A stretch of DNA of 64,000 nt, from positions 1 through 64,000 of the forward strand of contig RSEE01000088.1 in assembly GCA_003971905.1 (NCBI GenBank), in the 5' to 3' direction. This stretch comes from Moniliella sp. 'wahieum'. Lineage: Eukaryota > Basidiomycota > Moniliellomycetes > Moniliellales > Moniliellaceae. The position numbers and the translations under genes are program-made. Of this stretch, positions 1 through 11,423 are shown one piece after another. The stretch's first letter is position 1. Each line of letters opens with the position of its first letter. Below the pieces are notes generated by a model that saw nothing but the letters and a program-made list of their open reading frames with translations, was not told the DNA's origin and made no database searches.

Positions 1-28
1 CTAACCCTAACCCTAACCCTAACCCTAA
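1..28. repeat. Telomere repeat tract (CCCTAA)n, chromosome left end
   Basis: The window begins with four and a half tandem copies of CTAACC, the C-strand of the TTAGGG telomere repeat, so position 1 is at or very near a chromosome end. The tract is short, which suggests assembly trimming rather than the full biological telomere. Confidence 0.95.
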
Positions 29-30
29 GG

Positions 31-258
31 CGATAGCTCGCTACGAAATCGTCCGCTCTATGCAGCATATGGCCTCCGTTCTCGATTGGACGCACCCTTG
101 ACAAGTTACACCCACCCATCCCTAACCCTACCCACCCCGACCCACAACACCCACCCTCCGATGGCCTCGACGATAGCTCGCTATAAAATCGTCCGCTCTA
201 TGCAGCATATGGCCTCCGTTTTCCCATCGACGCCCCGTTCAAAAGTTACACCCACCCC
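31..258. repeat. Subtelomeric tandem repeat, two units at 140-bp spacing
   Basis: A block of about 88 bp starting CGATAGCTCGCTA at 31 recurs at 171 with only a few differences (both run through GTCCGCTCTATGCAGC and end in a TTACACCCACCC stretch). The two units are separated by a C-rich spacer that contains degenerate CCCTAA-like words. A second C-rich spacer with CCCTAACCCT words follows to about 315. No coding potential is seen. Confidence 0.85.
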
Positions 259-342
259 ACCCTAACCCTCACCCCCTCACCCACCCCACCCTAACCCTCA
301 CCCGCCTCACCCACCACCATGCCTGACACCCCCCCCGACACA

Positions 343-484
343 CCAAGACCAGGCGTCGCATCACAGTGAGAGTGGTATGGGTGGATAGCTACAGCCTTGG
401 GCTACTCAAACTAACTCACTCCCGTGGTCTTCCAGTCAAAAGTTGTCTCAACCCTGAATGGGTGGGGTGGGCATGCCCTTGTAA
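343..484. repeat. Direct repeat copy 1 (142 bp)
   Basis: This block, with GTGAGAGTGGTATGGGTGG near its start and GGGCATGCCCTTGTAA at its end, recurs at 1019-1160 at about 95% identity by eye. The ends are not TG...CA, so there is no sign that it is an LTR. Short ORFs through it are not convincing genes. Confidence 0.85.
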
Positions 485-1018
485 GTATCAGGTCGTACCC
501 CAGGTTCAACTCCACCTCGGTCGGTCAATATTGGTCCGACCGGAATGAAACTATCAGGCCTTCTAGACCTCGGTAAGGACTAGAGGCTGCACGAAACAGA
601 TCTGGAATAGGTCGAGGTTTGAGCCCTGTAGGTCGAGTAGAGGGTGATGTCACCGGTCAGACTTCCCACGGACGGTACTCGGTCAGTATTGGTCCGATTG
701 AGATCCGGATCGGTGCTATCGCTTCTCCTGACCCAGCTCTACACACTGAGGTACTTCGATTGTGTCCTGGGGTCGGCGTTGAAGGGTGATGTTCACTCAA
801 CGATATACGGTGACCGGTGATGTATGTCACCCACTTCTCTCCTATGACAGGTACCCGATTCCACAAGGTGATCATGGATCGGAATACTGTGAGCTCATCT
901 ACTGGACTGGGACTAGTGCTGTGGGAAGTGGGAGCTGGAACGGGTCAGGTCCCAAGTTGGCATGGTCACATCCATCCTGGGTACTATGGGTGGGGTCAAG
1001 TTAGGGCGGCGCTGCCCA

Positions 1019-1160
1019 ACAAGGCCAGGCGTCGGATCGGAGTGAGAGTGGTATGGGTGGATAGCTACAGCCTTGTACTACTCAAACTAACTCACTCCCG
1101 TGGTCTTCCAGTCAAAAGTTGTCTTAACCCTGAATGGGTGGGGTGGGCATGCCCTTGTAA
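1019..1160. repeat. Direct repeat copy 2 (142 bp)
   Basis: Second copy of the 343-484 block, exactly 676 bp downstream. The intervening 534 bp shows no recognisable gene. Confidence 0.85.
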
Positions 1161-2038
1161 CCCGGTATGATGCCACTACCGCTTCCGCGATCCTGGAGAT
1201 GCACCTTGCTCACCTATTGTCACACAGCACCCTTTGTGGTCACATGCAGGTCATGTACGTGCACGTATGGCGGGAATGTAACGCTTGCATAGTGGCGCAT
1301 ACAAAAAGGGGAAGAATATACTAGCATCTTGCACTTGAACCTCAAATACACAACCGAGCTTCTTCATCGACTTCATCCTACCCACTTTTGCCCCTGTCCA
1401 TCATTGTGAAAGACAGGGGAATCATCGTTAAATCAGCATGACCATCAGCTCTTGAGCAAACTCCACGTGACAGAGTCTGATCCGATCGTTCCCTTCGACT
1501 GCCAAGTTCAGCGCACTTAGTTCTATTAGACCACTCGCGGTTATATATGCGCCGAGCGCTTGCCAGAACGGTTGTTCAGGCTTCTCAAGTGAGCGGATGC
1601 GGTATGCCAGGATTACCGTAGGGGACGATGACGAAGGGGGATCAGGAGGAGACGTCAAATGCACTGAGCAACGTGCGCAAGAGCGGGGCGAGCAAGTCGG
1701 GGAAATACACCAAGTCCGAACAGAGAATGTGCGTGAGCGGGGCAGGACATGCGGCACGCACCGCCGCAGCGTGCACTCCATTGCCCCATGCCAGCGGGGC
1801 CACACGCATCGTCACCCTCCACGCTCCCCGTCGTTGACGCCTTCGTGCACTTGATGGGGAGGAGCAATACCGTTACCAGCGTGATTATCTGGAAACAAGT
1901 GACACCGACAGCATCACCAATCCGCCCGACGGCCGCTTCAACAGTTACGATGATTGAAGCGACCACAGGTGCATGTCCCCCGACACGATCGGTCTGAGAA
2001 GATCACTGTGCTTCGAACAGAGAGCAGACATGGTGGGA
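1161..2038. other. Subtelomeric stretch without a recognisable gene
   Basis: Only short overlapping ORFs on both strands are present, none with a recognisable motif. No RNA gene or repeat was identified by eye. Confidence 0.5.
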
Positions 2039-2830
2039 TGAGCGGGTCCGAGGTCCAAAACGGAGGATCGAACCTTTTAGCAATGCAAACCAAGCCGGTT
2101 GCCAGGCTTCGTCGATGGAGTCACGGGAGGGGGATGGAACAGAAGAGATTTCGGGTAGCGATCCCTTCCATAGCATTACTTGTCGCTGTTGACGGAGCCC
2201 GCATTCCACCAATTGTCAGCATATGGGTGTTTGCATACATTCAGATAATGAACCGGAACCAGGCGTTCCAGGGGAGGTGATGCGCTTTTGGATTGGTCCA
2301 GGATCGAGGTCGGGACACGTCCAATCATCTAACGGAATGTCAAAACGGCGGAGGGAGTCGATGTTGATGGCGCCCGTGCTACACTAATTCGGGACAGACC
2401 AGAGAAAGGATAGTACTGTATTGTGCTCACTTTTGAGGGCTTTCAACAGGGGGCGATACCATTTCCGAATGGTCCGGGATTGAGGACACGTCACGTCCAA
2501 GTAGCCGGGGGCAGGTCGAAACGGGGGATTGTCATTACTGATGGTGCCTGTGCTCCGCCAATTATGGACAGATCTGAGATATGTTAGCGCCGCATTGGAC
2601 ACCACATTGAAGGGTTACGGTTGAAGGCTTGCAGGACAGCTGGTGAGATTCTGGATTGGTCCAGTAATGAGGTCACACCACTTCCCACGAGGTCGGGCCG
2701 CTTCCAGACGGCGCAATGTTCGAACAAACAGCGGCGGCGCACCAGCCGAACTGGGTGGATCTGAGAATGAGAGATGGCGTATGGTTCCCCAGATAGTCCG
2801 CTTTCAGATGCGCACAGGTGGAGGGCAAGG
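2039..2830. repeat. Degenerate tandem repeats, period about 177-186 bp
   Basis: Related blocks start near 2287, 2464 and 2650 with variants of ATTGGTCC-(A/G)G-(G/T)AT-GAGG. Each is followed by a GAAACGG/AAAACGG-like word, then GATGG(T/C)GCC(C/T)GTGCT-(C/A)C-(C/A)C-AATT, and ends near GACAGATCTGAGA-like sequence (2389, 2562, 2750). A partial, more diverged unit lies at 2039-2220. The copies are too diverged to code for a conserved peptide. Confidence 0.6.
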
Positions 2831-5800
2831 GGATGCACAATGATGCAGAACCGGCATGGGGCGTTGGACGAGGTAGTGGTGGTAGCCAGCTTAGCGTGAT
2901 GGGAATCGGCCGAGCCGCTTGAACAGTGTTAATAAGCCCACCGCAGAGCCCAGTATGTCATTCGTACACATATTATCCCACCACATGTCGTACACCTTCC
3001 ACTTACAAGAAGGATACTGCAGGCACCGCATGTATATTGCGAGTGGAATTCGCCGCCGGAGAAAACAGCATGTGCTGATCGATACGATATTCGCGGTAGC
3101 TGTTCTGAAGCTAACCGGGTATGGAGATGGGAAAGTCGTAACATTCACGGCATAGCTCCCATAGGAGCAATGCTCCCATTCACAGCAAGGCAGAACAACA
3201 AAATGAGAACACTGGTGCTGCAGTGCCTGATCACACGTCACTAGTGTGGCCCGCAATTAATCCAGACAACAGTAATATGGGTACCCATTTTGCTCAGTCG
3301 CGACTAACAGAACCATTCAGGTGCAGCGGCTGTTTAGATGCGCAGTGTCACCCCTAGCATACGATCAGTTTTCTCTGCAACGCGTCCACTTGTCTCTATC
3401 TGTTTTCATCTCGTTACAGCAGACACAACCTGGTGTAAAGGTTGATGCGGGAATTAACAACCCTGTCAATCAATAAGTCCGCCAGTCCATCCTGATGTCT
3501 ATTACACTTTGAACGGTGGGCGGGCAGGATAGGAAGTCAGTCCTGGGGGCACCTGGCGGCTGGTTGCTGATTAGGGATTTAGAAGCTGTTTCCTGGACTG
3601 CTCCCACGGGATGCGGTTCATTGCTTGGACTCAAAAAAGGTCTCAAACTGAATCGTTCAGAAGAACGGGTACGATATTTGAAGGAAAACAAAAGCGCATT
3701 GACACATGATCATGGGCCTTTTAGGTAGGAGTGACTGTGGTTCTCTCAACGTTTGTCTGTCTCTCTAACATGCACAGCCCAACACCCAGTAGCATCAATG
3801 GAAGAGGTAAATGGAAACGGTTTATGGAGTAAGGATACGCTTTTGAGGTTTGAGCACGAGTCGAAACAGTGTGTGAGCCGAGAATCACAGACGACTTCGG
3901 CATGAGCTTTCAGGATCATGCCAACATTGGCATCGATATCCATCCTGATGCGCAAGGATCGTTTCAGGATACCTATCCGGAAACGGTCATAAATGCCGAC
4001 GCTGCAGTACCTGCGTTGTGTTTCCACAAAGGATCAGAATTTGTTGAACAAGAAATCTGGGCTCGTACGATTTACTCAATCAATGTATCCAGACCTCAAG
4101 GGCTATCGCTGAGCGAGAAATAATACAACGACTGGCATCATTGGGGTGAGACGGGGATACAGGGTGCACGAAACATTGCAGGAGAACTATTTGTAGGGCA
4201 GGACCAAGGATACATATCGCATCTGTCACTAAGCGTACAGTTTATCAAATCACTACGCCAGGAGTGAGAAAGCGTTGCAGAGTCCAGTGCGCTGCTGTGA
4301 AATTCCTCATCACAAAGGCGCTCGTAGATGGGTAGAATATTGTCAAGACACACTCACTACAGCTCATGCCCTACCGAATAAACTCAGTCACATTCAACTG
4401 GCAGTTCTCTGGACTTCGTCAAAGTATGAGAAACCACATTAGTACCTCTTTATTTAAAGGTTAAGCTTGCTAGAGTGCCAATTGTGGGTAGGGATTCCAC
4501 AGATCAGCTGCAAAAAATCTTCACTTACGCGGTCAAGACAGCGGGGCAAGTCTTCGAACGATATCCTCTTCGCGGTTTGCTCCATAGAGTCACTCCAAAA
4601 GATTGGTTTCTGGACAATTAATGACTGCATATACCGAATTGCATGCGGATACACCTCAATAATACTATTCGTAACGATGGACTGGATTGATTCTTTTCTG
4701 ACTGCCCCGGCGGCAGTAAAAAACAATCACAAGAATATGTCCATATCCAGATAGCCTTACCATATGGTATCGCTCTCTATACCCATCTTCTTATTTTTGC
4801 TTGGGAAATGTATTGGCCGATAGACTGCGTCGTCGGGTAACACAACCCACCAGCCGATGTGGAATGCTCTCAGCAGCTGATTTCGGGTCAGCAGAATAAC
4901 TTACCCGAAAAATGTTTCATCATGAAATCGGCGGATAGAAGGCGTACTGGAAAGGATCACAACGGTCACAACCTAAATAGAGATGGGTGATGCAAGTCGT
5001 TGTGTATAGATCAGACCAGGATGAAATCGATAACGTGTGGCTCAATGTGTTCGGTAGATGGAGAGAAGAAACGACCGCCATCTACCACTAGAGTAATCAA
5101 CGAGCTGGTTAGATTACACGGTTCGGGGAGGTATATGTCCATTGAGACTGCTTGTCCAACCAACACATCAACCGCTCCGTGGCCTGATACCTCCGTTGCC
5201 CAAAGGGTGGCAGTAGTATGCTCATTCACCTATCACCTCTAGAATCAACTTGGACTACTTTCTAGAACATTTCCTTTCCGAAGGGTACTGTTGTGCGAGA
5301 CTGGGGACGAGGCTCAGTATGTATCTGTGGTAATAGAGAACGGCTACTTTTGTCTATAGATGGCAATGTTGCCTGTAGACCCTGATCCTTTGCTCCAGCA
5401 CAGAACCGACTTGGCTGGTCATATTTAGGGAAGCTGCCGAGACGGGCTCGCGCAATATGACAGACACTGTCCCAGAAACCGCGCGGCAGTCTTTGGCAAT
5501 AGGGTGAGCATATGGTGAGGTCGACGACTGCATCCAGGCTGATGTGGATGCGCACACTACTGATCTCTTTTTGAGCTCTGAGGCTTCTCCGACCGGCATG
5601 GTGGTTTCGTAGTTAATGAGGATTCCAGTGAGGTTAATGAGGTTCTTGAGCAAACTCAAGCACACACATCCTCCAGCGTATTGGTGACATGCGACCACTG
5701 GCATTGCAGAAGCAGTGCTCTTATTTTCCTGTTCTTCTCCCTTCCTGTGAATGGGAGCATAGCTCCTAAGGGAGCTAGTATGGGAGCTATGTCAAATGAG

Positions 5801-6336
5801 TTATGCAGTGAATGGTTGCCTTTCCTACCTCCATCTCCAGTTCGCTGCACAATTGGCAGCAAAAACGGGCAGTATAGCGTTGAATAGCCAACGATGCTGC
5901 CCCTCTTCCGCAGGCTATGACAGGCGTTGGCAAGTGTGTGCTCTATTCGCCTCCCTAACCCCGATGCCAGAGCTCACTCCCAACTAGACCTAATCTGATC
6001 GTGGCTAGCCAGACCATCAGTGTTACAGGTAACTGTGGGCTCTTCGCCTAAACAACCCATCTTATCCCCGTTGGGTCTAAGCGGACGGGGCATACATTTT
6101 CCATCTCGGCAACCAAGTTCAAGTCCCTTCCGTAAGACTGAAGAGAGGCGTGTACGAACTTTTGAGTCCCTACTGATATTATTCTACTTCAAATATCGTG
6201 TCTTTGGGCTTGAGCGCAAGTGTTGAGCTCAAGTTGTGAACTGCCGGTTCTGGACTGTCACGGGCAGACGCCGCCAAAGCACCCGGGGGTGGTTAAGGGG
6301 TACAATCCTTTAGAGATCCTAAGGACGACATAGTAG
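2831..6336. other. Gene-poor subtelomeric DNA
   Basis: This is 3.5 kb of more AT-rich sequence than the rest of the window. It has only short shadow ORFs. A roughly 37-bp motif at 3148-3185 (ATAGCTCCCATAGGAGCA) reappears in inverted orientation at 5746-5795 with a small internal insertion. I recognise no gene, RNA or intact mobile element here; old decayed transposon DNA is possible but not shown. Confidence 0.45.
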
Positions 6337-6888
6337 TCACTACGCGCTTGGGCTGATTGGTGGGTCCGAGCGGAGCTATTAATAACAGATGAGGAGGATG
6401 CACGGGACAACGAAGGAACTGCAGTCAACCTCGTTGGCGCAGAGGGCACAGATGGCGAGGACGACGACCGCACAGACGACTCTGAGACTGAAGATTGATT
6501 TGGCGCCTATACGTTCCAGAGAGCTCATCTCAATGGCAAGCCCCCAAGTCCATATTGACCCATCGCAATGCAAAAAAGTACCCTCGAAGACGATTGCACT
6601 GCATTCGATGGTGCTAGAATAAGTAGTAGTATAAAATGTAATACCTATAGTAACCCAGGGAGAGCGAGCATAGAAGGATCAAATTCGCCAGATACGTCGC
6701 CCAGGGGCACGTCAATAATGACGTTTCTGACGTTCAAGGGGGTGACGTCGGCGACGTATCTGACGTTCAAGGGGATGACATCGAGGACAGAACTGACCTG
6801 CAGGGGGATGACGTTCAGGGTGGTGACATCGACGACGTCACACGACCTGCAGCGCGCTGACAGAATTGCCTCACCCGCGGCAAATTAC
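6337..6888 (+). pseudogene. Coding-like acidic stretch, broken reading frames, unknown
   Basis: From 6337 a frame without a start codon reads an acidic run (contains TDEEDARDNEGTAVNL and EDDDRTDDSETED) and stops at 6498. After intervening frames, 6660-6865 reads HRRIKFARYVAQGHVNND followed by an imperfect repeat of SDVQGGDVGDV-type units and a stop. The amino-acid bias looks coding, but the frame breaks at least twice and no family is recognised. It may be a decayed gene or a gene split by indel errors. Confidence 0.3.
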
Positions 6889-7488
6889 TCTGAGATCTGA
6901 CGTATTTTATATCAAAAACATAAATGATGTCTTTTGGTGATCCGCTGTGTAGGGACAAGGAGAGGCCTCTCGGCGTATGGCAAAAAGGCGGCTGCAGGTG
7001 TGGCAAGCCTTCGGTCTCAGGGACGGGGAGGATGCAACGGAGGGCCAACTCTGTGGCTGGCCTGGACCTGGACACGACTGGGAGTAGCGTGGCTGTAGAC
7101 GGGGGATCACACGCGGCTGAACTGAGCTGGATCTCTCGCCGTGGCACCTGGGAGGCACGCGCGAACTGGGTTGTCTGAGGGACGGAGACTGAGCTGAAGA
7201 CTGGAACTGGAGGACGAGGGAGAGGGAAACGGAGGAGCAACGAAGAGGAGGGGATGCCTGTACTCAGGGTTGATCAAGTGGCGGGGAGAGTAGAGGAAGA
7301 CGCCAATGGACCGTGGTGAAAACCCACGAACCGTTGCTAACAAACAGGAACAAAAAGGGGAACGGTGGAATGGGGGAAGACCGGGGGACAAGGGAAAACA
7401 GGGAAGATAGTTGTCGCACGGCGAACATAGAAACGTAAGGTAACCACAGCTACGGGGCGACTATCGTCGAGAGACAAATACTGACAAT

Positions 7489-7513
7489 TTGGTGGCCATG
7501 CGGTCGCCACCAA
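7489..7513. other. Short perfect inverted repeat (stem-loop)
   Basis: TTGGTGGC at 7489-7496 is the exact complement of GCCACCAA at 7506-7513, with a 9-base spacer. It lies in a gene-free stretch; no function can be assigned. Confidence 0.4.
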
Positions 7514-7979
7514 TTCGCTAGCGGATGGGCCTAAGTTGAGATCAGATCAGATCGAATCTGACCCCCCACCAATCTGGGGACAGGGTTAGGAAAGCGAGAA
7601 GGGCCCGCGTTGGCTCCGCCGGGCTTGCCAATGCGTCTTCGCCCGTGACACTTGGTCTGTGCTCTCCTTTGAGACCCATTCGCCTTTTAATTATTCCTTT
7701 CTCTTTCTACGTTTTATGTTAAGTTCCAGTCTGTACGACCTTTGTCTCCTATGCTCTTTCCCTTGCGGGTCATTTGTAACAACATCTCCTTGAGAACCCA
7801 TTCTTGATCCACTACCGGCAACACCCGCGCGTTACTCGCTGTGGCACACCAGCAGTCCCACCGACCTACTTCAGCTCCACCTCTGTCTTTCGAAACCCTT
7901 TCTCCGGGTAACTTTTGCCGTCGATCCCCCTCTAACTTTTAGTCCTCTGCACGGGTCCCGCTGCGATCCTACAAGAATT

Positions 7980-8315
7980 GTGAGTTATTCTGCACCAATA
8001 GGAGATGGCCGACCGTGCCTTTGTCCGCTTCAACCTTCCGGACACTCTTTCAAAGTTCTGCGTCTATACATGCACGTCAGTCCTGCTCGTTCCGGTGCAA
8101 ATTCAACGTTCTCTCAAGAAGAGCCGACGCCCCAATTCAGAGGCATCACCTCGTCTCTGGCTCCGTTTGGATCCCCCAACAATAACGTTCAATAAGCTCG
8201 ATAAACCGTGAGTGGATCCTCCTCCTCCAAAAGAAAGCACCGCTAAACCGCGCGGGTTACCGGTTATGCTCCACAGTTGGGGGCCCGCCCATGACAATAC
8301 TAATCAATGAAGAAG
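7980..8315 (+). other. Possible short coding stretch, unknown
   Basis: An ATG at 8005 opens a 68-codon frame (MADRAFVRFNLPDTLSK...) ending at 8211, immediately before a GTGAGT that could be a splice donor. A neighbouring frame after it reads PPPPKESTAKPRGLP. The 500 bp upstream is pyrimidine-rich and promoter-like. I do not recognise the product and give it little weight. Confidence 0.2.
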
Positions 8316-8967
8316 CACTGGAGGCTGTGAGATATGTGAGCCCAGTGACTGCGATGCTATTCCTGGTCTCTGTGAGATATGTAATTTTACGCATCCATTT
8401 CAAAGCGACCACAGTGACATCTTCGGCATTTTTTGTCTTTGGCATTTGGGGTGTGCTGGATGATCGCGCTGATCTCACTCAAATCCTTGATCCCTCTTCT
8501 CCATATCGTATGGGAGTTCTGAATGCCAACCCTTTGTATCCATGACTTCTTCGAAATTCCTGGTGCCCGCCTCATCCATGATACCCCTGTAATCCGCTTA
8601 ATGTGTTCACTGTGTCCAGGATTCCGCTGAAATACTCTACTTCTCGTGCAGTCTGATGGATTTGTCGAACAGCCTGATATAGCTGATAACCCAGGTCTCC
8701 TCTGACTTCAGAGGGATGGATCGCGTCCGGCGACGTCGTTGGACATCCTGTAATCCTTCTCTCCGAATCGGGTCCATGTTGGTGTCTGCAAACAAAAAAT
8801 CACAGGCGAACACAGACGGACATAGTATCGTCTAGCTTCTGTGCCGCGCTCTCTGCTCCACTGCGGAACTGAACCAGTTTGGGCCTCATGAATTATTGCC
8901 TAAGCGAAGAACTCACCTAACAGTAGCTTGATCAGACGGCTCGGGCGTAACAGAAACGTACCCCCAC

Positions 8968-9702
8968 ATGTTCAGTGAGGAATACTTTGGGCACGATGAG
9001 TCCTCTTGCAGGGTCTGCATGATCAACACGTCTGTGCCATTTCCTGTCGGTGGCTGAACGATTATTTGAGAAAGAGGACGAGGTCGACGAAGAAAAAAAG
9101 GACGAGGTGAGTGGGTACAACAAACAGTGGACCACCAAGCCCGCAACTTGGGACCACTTTGATCGTTCCATCCTTCTCTATTTGTGAAGGAGATGAACGA
9201 AGCTGCCTCGAAAAGCAGCAACCTCTCAGTCCTACATTCTTCCCCTTTTGGACCCACCGAGGACCGAGAGGACTATGGGGATCCTGATCCGTATGAAGAA
9301 GAGCAAACTGGTAGGCGCCTCATCTTTTGCTCTGACGCCCGACACCTCTTGGCCCAAGGCCCAAGGTTGTGCAGAGAGGAACGCCGGGGGCGACATGTTG
9401 CGTCATATTCTTTCGTCCCAATACACTGGAGGAATGTGCAGCGCAGCAAGTGGGCGGTGGATCGCTGCGCCGCCTGTCCAACAAGCCGCAACTGGAGTTT
9501 TTCAACGGCCCGGAATGGACCAGCACCAAGTGTTGGACAAGACGATTGAAGCAGGCTTGGAGAAGGACAAGAGGGGAGTGTGGCCGTGTGGCGCGTGGAG
9601 GCGAGGCTGTTCACAAAGCCATGCGAGCCAGCTCACATTGTCGAGGCCAAGATGCTGACTGAGTATGGCGTCTCTTGGTCAATGCCCCCAAACACGCAGT
9701 AA
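8968..9702 (+). CDS. Subtelomeric hypothetical protein (frame-broken)
   Basis: Consecutive pieces in different frames read like one protein: MFSEEYFGHDESSCRVCM (ATG 8968), AERLFEKEDEVDEEKKDEVS then WTTKPATWDHFDRSILL, VKEMNEAASKSSN then TEDREDYGDPDPYEEEQTG, KPQLEFFNGPEWTSTK, VLDKTIEAGLEKDKRG, and VWRVEARLFTKPCEPAHIVE running to a TAA at 9700-9702. Junctions between pieces can be explained by single missing bases, the same error type seen in the housekeeping genes of this window. I do not recognise the family. The start codon is uncertain and the middle (9330-9470) is ambiguous. It is the most telomere-proximal candidate gene. Confidence 0.4.
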
Positions 9703-10172
9703 GCCGGGGCGCTGGGCATAAGAGCTGATCGCGCTGTATATGTCACTAGTAATTGGGCTACGTTCATTACGCGCTTATGGTTGAGTTTTGGATTTTGGGG
9801 TCATCAAATGTTGTGCCGCTAAAGGCCCGCGCCGCATAACCACTCGCTGCCACAGTGCCGCACAACATTTCTTTCGCTATGCCTTCGACAAACGCTACTC
9901 TTCGTTACGATTCGTATCGCCAGCAAACTAGCCCTGCCCTACCTACGACAGAGACCGGCATGCCCTTTCCCAGGATTACCACGAACCGATGACCATATGG
10001 CTACCCACACCACACCCTTTCCCTCATATGCTGCATAGCAGGTTGGTGAACATTTTATGCCAATTGAGACATGAGTTGCATGAGTTGCATGAGCAGGGTG
10101 TTTGGCCCAAGTGTTGAAAACAAAATAGCAAGCGAAGCCACACCCCATCCCTGGTCACTCAGGACTCAGGTC
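9703..10172. other. Intergenic, no gene seen
   Basis: Holds the downstream flank of PDB1. A three-copy GAGTTGCAT repeat lies near 10070-10092. Nothing else was identified. Confidence 0.5.
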
Positions 10173-11423
10173 TTAGGCGCGGTACAGCGCACGACGAGCG
10201 GCGACAACGACCGACTGGGTCGAAGGGAACGCAGCGGCCTCAAGGTTGATTGCGTAGGGCGTGGGCACATCCGCTCCGGTCACGCGCTCCACAGGCGCAT
10301 CGAGGTAGTCAAACCCTTCGCTTTCCATGAGCTGGGCGCAGATTTCCGAGCCAACGCCAAAGGCAGGGAAGCCCGACTCGATGGTTACCAGACGGTTGGT
10401 CTTTTGACGGATTCGACAATGGTGTCGATGTCAAGAGGGCGGATGGAACGGAGGTTGATGACTTCGGCCTCGATGCCTTCCTCCTTCTTCAGTTGCTCGG
10501 CAGCCTCGAGCGCGTGGCCGACGTTGATGCTGTGGGTAACAAGGGTGATGTCCTTGCCGGGCGCATGATCTTCGCCTTGCCAATCGGCAGGACAAAGTCG
10601 TCCGACAGAATCTCGGGCGTGACAGGGAAGGAATGGCCATAGAGGATTTCGTTCTCCAAGAACACGACCGGGTTCGGGTCGCGAATTGCGGCCTTGAGCA
10701 GACCACGAGCATCTTCCACATCGTAGGGCGAGAGTACCTTGAGACCGGGGATCTGACCGTACCAGCTCGAGTAGTCCTGCGAGTGCTGGGCAGCCACACC
10801 GGCCGCAGCGCCGTTGGGACCACGGAACACGATGGGGCAGGTAGCCACACCGCCGCTCATGTAGTGGACCTTGGCGCCCGAGTTGATGATCTGGTCAATG
10901 CCCTGCATGCAAAGCTAACCCAAACAAACAAGCCAAGAAGTGCAACCAGTCAGTTAGTTACCTTCCCACTGCTCCTCCCGCTGGGGGTACAGACAGGTAC
11001 ATACTTGAACGTCATGAACTCGCAGATGGGCTTAAGACCCGACAGGGCGGCGCCGACGACGAGGCCGCTGAAGCCGGCCTCGGTAATGGGCGAGTCGATG
11101 ACGCGCTTGGAACCGAACTTGTCGAGCAGGCCGCGGGTGACCTTGTAGGCGCCGTTGTACTCGGCGACCTCTTCACCGAGGATAAAGACCTTCTCGTCGC
11201 GCAGCATCTCCTCCTCCATGGCGCTGTTGAGTGCGTCGCGGACGGTGAGCTCCTTGGGCGCATCGGCGGCGCCCGAGGCGTGGCGGACGCGCAGCGGGGT
11301 GGGGAGGGCGGTGAGGCGGGTGGCGTGGCGGGCCAGGGCGAGGGTGCTGGGGGCAGCGGTCGCCGTCGCACGCGAGGCGGCGAAGGCAGCACGGGGAGCA
11401 GCACGGAGCGCAGAGGCGAGCAT
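10173..11423 (-). CDS. PDB1: Pyruvate dehydrogenase E1 component subunit beta
   Basis: Mitochondrial E1-beta subunit, partner of E1-alpha in thiamine-dependent decarboxylation of pyruvate by the PDH complex. The start ATG (11421-11423) opens an Ala/Arg-rich presequence ([19 protein letters not shown]), then [37 protein letters not shown] and [20 protein letters not shown], all classic E1-beta. One intron at 10915-11004 (GTATGT...TTAG). Exon 2 carries [18 protein letters not shown] and [20 protein letters not shown] and ends RRALYRA-stop at 10173. Three one-base losses break the frame: FAMQ just after the intron, MRPGKDIT near 10560, and SVKKTNRLVT near 10404. Restoring one base at each gives the family sequence, so I treat them as sequence errors. 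Confidence 0.93.

Noticed and set aside
366-1324. Short ORFs in the first 1.3 kb as telomere-linked genes.
   Set aside because: They lie in direct repeats, overlap on both strands and carry no recognisable protein signal.
10173-11423. Calling PDB1 a pseudogene because of three frameshifts.
   Set aside because: All three are single-base changes in short runs within a fully conserved essential enzyme; the same error type affects many neighbours.
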